DNA from: Reyranella sp.
GTDB lineage: Bacteria; Pseudomonadota; Alphaproteobacteria; Reyranellales; Reyranellaceae
DNA: 64,000 nucleotides
Assembly: GCF_004297405.1 (NCBI RefSeq)
Contig: NZ_SCVC01000033.1
Span: 1 to 64,000, forward strand
Direction of reading: 5' to 3'
Shown: positions 1 through 7,143 of the stretch, piece by piece
Layout of the letters: each line of letters begins with the position of its first letter
Position numbering within the stretch: the first letter of the stretch is position 1
Translations under genes and position numbers: made by a program
The notes under the pieces: generated by a model
What the model was told of the DNA's origin: nothing
Database searches by the model: none
What the model saw: the letters and a program-made list of their open reading frames with translations, nothing else

Positions 1-1
1 C

Positions 2-3000
2 GATGGCACGACCGGCCTGCCAGCGACGGGCGCGCAGAACCTCGGCGCCGTCGGTGGCACCAGCCAGTGGTCGAACGACACGATCACCATCGGCACGGTC
101 ACCGCACCGGTCAACGATGCGCCGGTGGTGAGCGGTACGGCAACGGTGCCGCCGAGCAACGAAGACACCCCGAGCCCGACGGGCACGCCGGTGGGCACGC
201 TGCTGGGCCAGGGCACGATCAACTACACGGACGGCACCGACACGGTGCCGGGCGGTTCAACCGGCACGCCGTCGGTCGGCATCGCCATCACCGGCAATGC
301 TTCGACGCCGGCGCAGGGCAATTGGCAGTACTCGACCGATGGCGGCACGACCTGGGTCAATATCCCAACCACGGGCCTCAGCGACACGAATGCCTTGGTG
401 CTGCCGAACACGGCAACCCTGCGCTTCGAGCCGGCGCCGAACTGGAACGGCACACCGGGCAGCCTGACGGCACGCGTCTCCGATGGCGACACCGGCCTGC
501 CGGCGACCGGCACGGGCGACATTTCGACGAGCGTTGGTGGCACGGGCCAGTGGTCGGCCGGCACGATCTCGATCGGCACGACGACGCCGCCGGTCAACGA
601 TGCGCCGGTAGTCAGCGGTACCGCGACGGTGCCGCCGAGCAATGAGGACACGCCGAGTCCGACCGGCACGCCGGTGGGTATGCTGCTGGGCCAGGGCACG
701 ATCAACTACACGGACGGCACCGACACGGTGCCGGGCGGTTCGACGGGCACCCCGTCGGCAGGTATTGCGATCACGGGCAATGCCTCGACGCCGGCGCAGG
801 GTACCTGGCAGTACTCGACCGACGGCGGCACGACATGGGTCGACATTCCGCGGACGGGCCTCAGCGACACCAACGCGATCGTTCTGCCAAACACGGCCGC
901 GATCCGCTTCGAGCCGGCGCCGAACTGGAATGGCACGCCGGGCAGCCTGACGGCACGCGTCTCGGACGGCGACACCGGCCTGCCGCCGACCGGCGCGGGT
1001 GATATCTCGACGGGTATCGGCGGCACCGGCCAGTGGTCGGCCGGCACGATCTCGATCGGCACCACGGCTCCGCCGGTCAACGATGCGCCGGTGGTCAGCG
1101 GTTCTGCGACTCTGCCGCCGAGCAACGAGGACACGCCGAGCCCGACAGGTACACCGGTGGGCACGCTGCTGGGCCAGGGCACGATCAACTACACGGACGG
1201 CACGGACACGGTGCCGGGCGGTTCGACGGGCACTCCCTCAGCGGGCATCGCCATCACCGGTAATGCCTCGACGCCGGCACAGGGTAACTGGCAGTACTCG
1301 ACTGACGGCGGCACAACCTGGGTCGATGTTCCGCGTACGGGTCTCAGCGACACGAATGCCTTGGTGCTGCCGAACACGGCGACCCTGCGCTTCGAGCCGA
1401 CGCCGAACTGGAACGGCACGCCGGGCAGCCTGACGGCACGCGTCTCGGACGGTGACACCGGCCTGCCGCCGACCGGCACAGGTGATATCTCGACGAGCAT
1501 CGGCGGTACGGGCCAGTGGTCGACCGGCACGATCTCGATCGGCACGACGACTCCGCCGGTCAACGATGCGCCGGTGGTCAGCGGTACGGCAACGGTGCCG
1601 CCGAGCAACGAAGACACGCCGAGCCCGACGGGCACGCCGGTCACCAACCTGTTGGGTCAGGGCACGGTCAACTACACCGACGGCACCGACACGGTGCCGG
1701 GCGGTTCGACCGGAACGCCGGCGGCGGGCATTGCCATCACCGGCAATGCCTCGACGCCGGAGCAGGGCACCTGGCAGTACACGACCGATGGTGGGACAAC
1801 CTGGGTCGACATCCCGCGCACCGGTCTTGGCGACAACAGTGCGATCGTAATCCCGGCAACGGCGGGCGTGCGCTTCGTGCCGCAGCCGGATTGGAACGGC
1901 ACGCCGGGTTCGTTGACCGCACGTATCTCGGACGGCACAGGCGGTCTACCGCCGACTGGCGCCGGCGACATCTCGACGGGTATCGGCGGCACCGGCCAGT
2001 GGTCGACCGGCACGATCTCGATCGGCACGACGACGCCGCCGGTCAACGATGCTCCAGTGGCCACAGGCGAGACGAAGTTGCCGCCGGTCAACCAGGGCAC
2101 GGGCAATCCGCCGGGCGCCTCGGTGAAGGACCTATTCAAGGACAACTTCGACGACTCGCGCGATACGGTGCCGGGTGGCTCGTCGGCGCATGAGTTGGCG
2201 GGCATTGCCATCACCGGCAATGCGTCGAACCCAACGCAGGGCACGTGGCGTTACTCTCTCGATGGCGGTTCGACCTGGACCGCGATCCCGACGGATCTCG
2301 GCGACGGAAAGGCCATCATCCTGCCGTCGACGGCGATGCTGCACTTCGTGCCGAACAGCGGGTTCTCCGGTACGCCCGGTGCGCTCTCGGTCCGGCTGAT
2401 CGACAGCTCCTCGGGGCCAGTAACCTTCTCGGCCAGCACGGATGTGACGATCAACGGCGGCACCACGCCGTTCAGCAACTCGGTCGTTCCGCTTTCCACG
2501 AGCATCACTCCGGTGCCTCCGACGGGTCCATCGGTGCTGCCGAATGTGGTGGTGCCGTCGGATTATCTGTCGAGGGACGTGTTCGGCTTCTACCGGCGCG
2601 ACATTGGCGGCATGCCGTCCGACTGGCTGGTGGGCTCCAACGTCTATCGCACGATGCTGGCCAACCAGCCCGGTACAGCGGCGGTCTCGACCGACGTCTT
2701 CTACGGTACCGCGCCGCGCCAGACGCTGCGCTACGAGGCAGCGTCGATCAGCGGCGGTCCGATCCCCCCCTGGCTGTACTTCGATCCGACGATGCTGACC
2801 TTTTCCGGCACGCCGCCGGAAGGGTCAGAAGGTGCCTACGACCTGCGCGTCGTCGCGACCGACCGTCACGGCCGGCAAGCCACGGCCGACGTGCATATCG
2901 TCGTGCTGCGCGAGCCGAAGGATGTCCTGGGGCTGCTGCGTCCCACCGTTGTCGTCGATGACGTCATGCGGACGCCAGCTGCCACACCGCCACCGCCACC

Positions 3001-3268
3001 CGAGGCGGTCACGCCGCCCGACGCTCCGCCGGCTGTCGATCCAGAGCCGCCGGCAACACCGACAGGTGATGGTGCGACTCCGGCCTCACCGTCCGCTCCA
3101 TCGGGAGACGGCGTGCAGCTTCTGCTGCCGCCGGGAACTGATCCGGCGAATGGGCAGGCAGGTGGGCAGGCGATCCAGGGCTTTGGTCTCTCGCCGCAGC
3201 TGCGCGAGCAGACCCAGGCTGGTCGCCTCGCCCGCGCACGAGCCCTGCTCGACGCCCTGGCGGCCTGA
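2..3268 (+). CDS. Large secreted repeat protein / putative adhesin (5' truncated by window edge)
   Basis: The frame is open from base 2, so the gene starts upstream. At least 1,088 codons are visible. They hold near-identical 161-residue units beginning VNDAPVV at 110, 593, 1076 and 1559, and a diverged fifth from 2042. Each unit is rich in Gly, Thr, Asp and Pro, with recurring NYTDGTDTVPGG and WQYSTDGGTTW segments, as in bacterial cadherin/Ig-like extracellular repeats. Around 2700-2925 a putative Ig (He_PIG-like) domain carries the PPWLYFDPTMLTFSGTPP signature. A Pro-rich linker follows (about 2960-3110), then a short charged C-terminus. No membrane segment is visible. Four genes for a TolC/HlyD-type envelope complex follow directly, so I infer this is their secreted cargo. 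Export signal, N-terminus and true length lie outside the window. It could equally be a cell-surface scaffold rather than an adhesin. Confidence 0.8.
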   Translation, partial: DGTTGLPATGAQNLGAVGGTSQWSNDTITIGTVTAPVNDAPVVSGTATVPPSNEDTPSPTGTPVGTLLGQGTINYTDGTDTVPGGSTGTPSVGIAITGNASTPAQGNWQYSTDGGTTWVNIPTTGLSDTNALVLPNTATLRFEPAPNWNGTPGSLTARVSDGDTGLPATGTGDISTSVGGTGQWSAGTISIGTTTPPVNDAPVVSGTATVPPSNEDTPSPTGTPVGMLLGQGTINYTDGTDTVPGGSTGTPSAGIAITGNASTPAQGTWQYSTDGGTTWVDIPRTGLSDTNAIVLPNTAAIRFEPAPNWNGTPGSLTARVSDGDTGLPPTGAGDISTGIGGTGQWSAGTISIGTTAPPVNDAPVVSGSATLPPSNEDTPSPTGTPVGTLLGQGTINYTDGTDTVPGGSTGTPSAGIAITGNASTPAQGNWQYSTDGGTTWVDVPRTGLSDTNALVLPNTATLRFEPTPNWNGTPGSLTARVSDGDTGLPPTGTGDISTSIGGTGQWSTGTISIGTTTPPVNDAPVVSGTATVPPSNEDTPSPTGTPVTNLLGQGTVNYTDGTDTVPGGSTGTPAAGIAITGNASTPEQGTWQYTTDGGTTWVDIPRTGLGDNSAIVIPATAGVRFVPQPDWNGTPGSLTARISDGTGGLPPTGAGDISTGIGGTGQWSTGTISIGTTTPPVNDAPVATGETKLPPVNQGTGNPPGASVKDLFKDNFDDSRDTVPGGSSAHELAGIAITGNASNPTQGTWRYSLDGGSTWTAIPTDLGDGKAIILPSTAMLHFVPNSGFSGTPGALSVRLIDSSSGPVTFSASTDVTINGGTTPFSNSVVPLSTSITPVPPTGPSVLPNVVVPSDYLSRDVFGFYRRDIGGMPSDWLVGSNVYRTMLANQPGTAAVSTDVFYGTAPRQTLRYEAASISGGPIPPWLYFDPTMLTFSGTPPEGSEGAYDLRVVATDRHGRQATADVHIVVLREPKDVLGLLRPTVVVDDVMRTPAATPPPPPEAVTPPDAPPAVDPEPPATPTGDGATPASPSAPSGDGVQLLLPPGTDPANGQAGGQAIQGFGLSPQLREQTQAGRLARARALLDALAA
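110..2041 (+). repeat. Four tandem 483 bp intragenic repeats (161 aa units)
   Basis: Units start at 110, 593, 1076 and 1559, exactly 483 bp apart and in frame. A diverged fifth copy starts at 2042, and a diverged tail of an earlier unit lies at 2-109. Most differences between units are single, often synonymous, bases, which suggests recent duplication or recombinational homogenisation. Copy number may vary between strains, and short-read assemblies may collapse this region. Confidence 0.95.
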
Positions 3269-3291
3269 TCTGCGAAATCGATCTGTGTTTT

Positions 3292-3320
3292 GCGTGGCCG
3301 CTGGGGGCGGCCACGCTTTC
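3292..3320 (+). terminator. Hairpin between the repeat protein gene and the tolC-like gene
   Basis: A perfect 10 bp stem, GCGTGGCCGC (3292-3301) with GCGGCCACGC (3307-3316), encloses a 5 nt loop and is followed by TTTCAATTT. The T-tract is broken, so this may be a partial terminator or an mRNA-stabilising hairpin. Either would set different expression of cargo and exporter. Confidence 0.55.
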
Positions 3321-3339
3321 AATTTGGGGAGATTTGGGA

Positions 3340-4920
3340 ATGAGAACTGCTGTTGTTTCCATGGCCGCTTCGCTTGCGGCCTTGCTAGTTGCCGGCTGCG
3401 GCAATCTGAAGCCCGATGCGATGACGTTGGAGGAGAACGTCCAGCGGGCCCAGGCCGATCGCAAGAAGATCGACCAGGCCTATGTGCCGCTGAGCGGGTC
3501 GCTCAGCCTCTCCGAGGCGATCGCGCGTTCGTTGAAGTACAACTACGACGGTCAGCTCGCCAAGACCGAGATCAACATGCAGGAGAAGCAGCTCGATCTC
3601 GCTTTGGCGCAGATGCTGCCGAGGCTGGCGGCCGGTGCCGGGTACGATGGGCGCACCAATTACAATGCCGCGCAGAGCATCGACGTCTTCACGCAGCAGC
3701 AGAGCCTGACCTATTCGTACTCACAGCAGCCGCAGTTCTCGACCACCGATCTGACGCTGACCTGGAATGCGCTGGATCTGGGGCTGAGCTTCTTCCAGGC
3801 CCGCCAGCAGGGCTATCGCGTGCTGATCGCCATCGAACGCCGCCGCAAGGTGATCGATAACATCGTGCGCAGCACGGCAACCGCCTACTGGCGCGCCAAG
3901 ACGGCGTCGGAGCTGCTGCCGCGCATCGACCCGATGCTGAAAACGGCGCGGCAGATCCTCGAGGCGTCGCGTGCGGCGAGCGCGCAGAATCTGCAGTCAC
4001 CGCTGGCGCTGCTCGACTTCCAGCAGAACATGGTGATCGTGCTGAGCGAGCTGGAGCGTATCCGCAACGAACTCTCGGCTGCGCGTATCGAGCTCGCGAC
4101 CTTGATCAACATTCCGTCGAGCACCAACGTGGTTTTCGCGGGTGGGCTGGCAGACAATATCGAACCGCAGTTCGGTCTGAACAACCATCGGCTCGAGGAT
4201 ATCGGCCTGACCTTGCGTCCGGAGCTGCGTATCGAGGCCTACCAGAAGAAGATCGATCAGCAGGATATCTACAAGGAGATCCTGAAGATGCTGCCAGGCA
4301 TAGGGATGATCGGTGGCTTCAATTTCAACTCAAACAACCTGCTCTACACCAACACCTGGGGCGAGATCGGCATCCGCGCCACCTTCAACCTGATGAGCAT
4401 GATCCAGGGGCCGCGCGCCATCGCCGTGGCCAAGCAGGCGGTGGATCTGTCGGAAGAGCGGCGAGTTGCACTGAGCGTGGCGATCCTGAGCCAGATCAAC
4501 CTCGCCATCAACGAGTACGCCAACTCGCTCGACACCTTCAAGACGGCCAAGGACGTCGACCGCGTTGGCGTGCAGATCGGCCGCGTCGCCGACAGCGTGT
4601 CGGAAGCCGGTGCACAATCGGAAGCCGACCGCATCCGTCGCCAGCTCACCGTGCTGACAACGCGCATCGCCCGCGACCGCGCGCAGGTTCGCGTGTTGGC
4701 TTCGCTGGCGTCGGTCTACTCGGCAACTGGCATGGACCTCGTGCCCGCCGGCGCCGAGTTGCAGGATCTGCCGACGCTCACGGGCCAGGTCGAGCAGGCG
4801 ATCATCCGTTGGCAGGCTGGCCAGTTGCCAGAGTTGCCCGCAGTGGCGCCGGCTCCTGAGCCCGCGCCCTCGACATCGGCTGCTCCGGTGGCGCCTCTCC
4901 ATACTGCGAAGGCCGACTGA
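3340..4920 (+). CDS. TolC-family outer-membrane efflux/secretion lipoprotein
   Basis: This 526-residue protein has a lipoprotein signal: a hydrophobic stretch ending LLVAGC, with the lipidation Cys near residue 20. Long amphipathic, Gln/Ala/Arg-rich helices follow, arranged in two internally similar halves, with the 'LSLSEAIARSL' opening typical of TolC/OprM-type proteins. The C-terminus is Ala/Pro-rich. I chose the ATG at 3340, preceded by a GGGGAG purine tract, over an in-frame TTG at 3334. It lies 71 bp after the repeat-protein gene and 2 bp before the first adaptor gene. The expected role is the outer-membrane channel of a trans-envelope export complex. That the cargo is the upstream repeat protein is inferred from gene order only. 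Confidence 0.85.
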   Translation: MRTAVVSMAASLAALLVAGCGNLKPDAMTLEENVQRAQADRKKIDQAYVPLSGSLSLSEAIARSLKYNYDGQLAKTEINMQEKQLDLALAQMLPRLAAGAGYDGRTNYNAAQSIDVFTQQQSLTYSYSQQPQFSTTDLTLTWNALDLGLSFFQARQQGYRVLIAIERRRKVIDNIVRSTATAYWRAKTASELLPRIDPMLKTARQILEASRAASAQNLQSPLALLDFQQNMVIVLSELERIRNELSAARIELATLINIPSSTNVVFAGGLADNIEPQFGLNNHRLEDIGLTLRPELRIEAYQKKIDQQDIYKEILKMLPGIGMIGGFNFNSNNLLYTNTWGEIGIRATFNLMSMIQGPRAIAVAKQAVDLSEERRVALSVAILSQINLAINEYANSLDTFKTAKDVDRVGVQIGRVADSVSEAGAQSEADRIRRQLTVLTTRIARDRAQVRVLASLASVYSATGMDLVPAGAELQDLPTLTGQVEQAIIRWQAGQLPELPAVAPAPEPAPSTSAAPVAPLHTAKAD

Positions 4921-4922
4921 TC

Positions 4923-5717
4923 ATGATCAAATCTGCACTCTCCGCCGTTGCCCTCGGTGCGTTGTCCATTGGCCTGGCCACCGGTGCTGCCGGCCAGAAC
5001 GGCGCAGGCAATGGAGCGGCCAATCTGGCTTCCAATGGGGCCTCTTCCGCTGCGCAGCCGATCGGTGCGCAAGTCACGGCCCGTGCGACGGCCGTGATCG
5101 CCGCGCCGATGGCCGGTCAGCTCGTGGAGTTCCCCGCGGCCGATGGCGACGGTGTCAAGGAGGGCCAGGTACTGGTCCGCTTCAACTGCTCCCAGCAGGA
5201 TGCGATGCTCGCCCGCGCCAAGGCTGAGTTGACGAAGCGCCAGGACCTCTTGAAGACGCAACAGGCACTGAAGGCGCTCAATGCCTATTCCAAGGCCGAC
5301 TTTGCGACGGCACAGAACGACGTCGGCGTGGCCACGGCCGATGTCGCCGTTGCCCAGACCGCGGTTGAGAACTGTGTGATCAAGGCGCCGTTCAGCGGCC
5401 GGGTCGCCGCCACCTCGGTGCGAAACTACCAGTTCGTCCAGGCCGGTGCGCCATTGCTCGACGTCGTGGATGACCGTGACCTCGAACTCGAGTTCATCGT
5501 GCCCTCGCTGTGGCTGGCCTGGCTGAAGCCTGGTGCCGCCGCGCGGCTGCATGTGAGCGAGACGCAGCAGGATTACGACGCCAAGATCACGCGCATCTCG
5601 GGCAAGGTCGACGCGGCCAGCCAGACGATCAAGATCTACGGTCGCATCGAGGGCGACACCGGGGCGTTGCTGCCGGGCATGAGCGGCACCGCGCAGTTCG
5701 CCGGCGTATCGCGCTAG
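4923..5717 (+). CDS. HlyD/RND-type periplasmic adaptor subunit
   Basis: The protein has 264 residues and an N-terminal signal peptide (hydrophobic residues 5-25 ending in an Ala-rich cleavage region). A biotinyl-lipoyl-like half motif follows (about residues 55-88, 'APMAGQLVEF...GVKEGQVLVRF'). Next come a short helical hairpin (90-150), the second lipoyl half ('IKAPFSGRVA', about 155-175) and a beta-barrel. It is shorter than typical RND adaptors (350-400 aa) because the coiled coil is short. The start lies 2 bp after the tolC-like stop, and the next gene begins 7 bp after its own stop. It probably bridges the inner-membrane partners to the TolC-like channel. Confidence 0.85.
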   Translation: MIKSALSAVALGALSIGLATGAAGQNGAGNGAANLASNGASSAAQPIGAQVTARATAVIAAPMAGQLVEFPAADGDGVKEGQVLVRFNCSQQDAMLARAKAELTKRQDLLKTQQALKALNAYSKADFATAQNDVGVATADVAVAQTAVENCVIKAPFSGRVAATSVRNYQFVQAGAPLLDVVDDRDLELEFIVPSLWLAWLKPGAAARLHVSETQQDYDAKITRISGKVDAASQTIKIYGRIEGDTGALLPGMSGTAQFAGVSR

Positions 5718-5724
5718 GTACGCC

Positions 5725-7143
5725 TTGAGCAGTCCGGCCCCTCAACCGGCGCCGCAGCCGGCACGTCCGGCTGCCGCCCAGGTTCCACCTCAGGCGCCAC
5801 TTTCGGCGCCTGCTCAAGTGGGCCGCCTGAACCAGCAGCTCCTGCGCATGACGGAGGTACTGCAGCTTGCCGCGCGGGCGCGTGATGCCGGCCGCGAGGA
5901 GCTGCCCTTCGTCATCGTCAACGAGACGGTGCGCGCCGTGGCCTACGACCAGGCTGTGCTGTGGGATGCCCGGACCGAGCGCGTGGTCGCGCTGTCGGGC
6001 GCGGCGCGCCTCGAGGCGGGTGCGCCCTATGTGCTGCTGCTCGACCGGCTCTATCGCGGCGTTGTCTCGTCCGGCAAGCGAGATGAGGTTCAGAAACTCG
6101 GCCCTGAGGCGGTGAAGGGCGATGAAGAAGGGGCCAAGACCTGGCTGGCACCGCATCTTCTATGGTGGCCGCTTCGCGTACGCGGCAACACCGTGGCGAT
6201 CCTGATGCTCGGCCGACGCACGGCCTGGCAGGACAATGAACAGCCGCTCCTGAACGTGCTCTGCGGCAGCTATGGCCAGGCCTGGGAACTTGCGCGCGCG
6301 CGGCTGGCGCCCGTGAAGCTGGGGGGCCGCCGCAAGATCAAGCGCATCGCCATTGCCGCAGCCATCGCACTGCTGGTCGGCGCGGGTTTGGTGCCCGTAC
6401 GTTCGAGCGCGATCGCGCCGGCCGAAGTCGTGGCCGAGACGCCGGCCTTCGTGCGCGCGCCTTTCGCGGGCGTGGTCGATGCCATCGAGGTGGCGCCCAA
6501 TGCCGCCGTCAAGGCGGGGCAGCTCATCGTGCGCCTGGAGCGCCGTCAGCTCGATGCTGAATACAAAGTCGCGGGCAAGGTCCTGGAAACGGCAACCGCT
6601 CAGTTCCGCCAAACTTCGCAGGAAGCCATCACGGATCCGCGGGCGCGTGAACAGCTCGCTACTCTGCGCGCGCGACTCGATGAGGCGCGTGCCGACTTCG
6701 ACTACCGCCAGGCACGGCTGGCGCGTGCCGATATCCTGTCGCCGGCCGACGGCATTGCCGTGTTCAACGATCCGGCGGAATGGATCGGCAAACCGGTCGA
6801 AGTCGGCGAGCGCATTCTCCAGGTCTCACCACCGACGTCCTCGCGGATCGAGATCGAGCTGCCGGTGACCGAAGCGACTAGTCTGCAAGAGGGCGCCGAG
6901 GTGACCTTCTTCAGCAACCTCACGCCGGATCAGCCGGTGACCGGCAAGGTCGTGTTCGTGAGCTATGCCACGACGGTGACGCCGAGCGGCGTGCTGGCCT
7001 ACACCGCGCGCGCCGATCTCGCGGCGGGGGCGGACCTGCGACTGGGGTTGAAGGGCACCGCCAAGATCTTCGGGCCGCCGCGACCGCTCGCGGTCTGGCT
7101 GCTGCGCCGCCCGCTGGCCTATCTGCGCCAGCTCGTGGCGTGA
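5725..7143 (+). CDS. GAF-like domain / HlyD-type membrane fusion protein
   Basis: This 472-residue protein probably starts at a TTG 7 bp after the previous stop. Residues 1-35 are Pro/Ala/Gln-rich. Residues about 36-190 resemble a cytosolic GAF-like sensory domain ('FVIVNETVRAVAYDQAVLWD', then 'WWPLRVRGNTVAILMLGRR'). One transmembrane helix follows near residues 207-226, behind a basic KIKR motif. A lipoyl-like half motif (about 241-273), a short helical hairpin, the second half and a beta-barrel complete it. Topology should be cytosolic sensor, one membrane pass, periplasmic adaptor. A GAF-like domain on a HlyD adaptor is unusual; it could gate export by a ligand or simply be structural. Its stop overlaps the GTG of the next gene, implying translational coupling. 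Confidence 0.75.
   Translation: MSSPAPQPAPQPARPAAAQVPPQAPLSAPAQVGRLNQQLLRMTEVLQLAARARDAGREELPFVIVNETVRAVAYDQAVLWDARTERVVALSGAARLEAGAPYVLLLDRLYRGVVSSGKRDEVQKLGPEAVKGDEEGAKTWLAPHLLWWPLRVRGNTVAILMLGRRTAWQDNEQPLLNVLCGSYGQAWELARARLAPVKLGGRRKIKRIAIAAAIALLVGAGLVPVRSSAIAPAEVVAETPAFVRAPFAGVVDAIEVAPNAAVKAGQLIVRLERRQLDAEYKVAGKVLETATAQFRQTSQEAITDPRAREQLATLRARLDEARADFDYRQARLARADILSPADGIAVFNDPAEWIGKPVEVGERILQVSPPTSSRIEIELPVTEATSLQEGAEVTFFSNLTPDQPVTGKVVFVSYATTVTPSGVLAYTARADLAAGADLRLGLKGTAKIFGPPRPLAVWLLRRPLAYLRQLVA

Noticed and set aside
223..2244. Repeated minus-strand frames of about 160 codons in the repeat region
   Set aside because: They repeat with the 483 bp unit and are the antisense of the repeat protein, so they are not separate genes.
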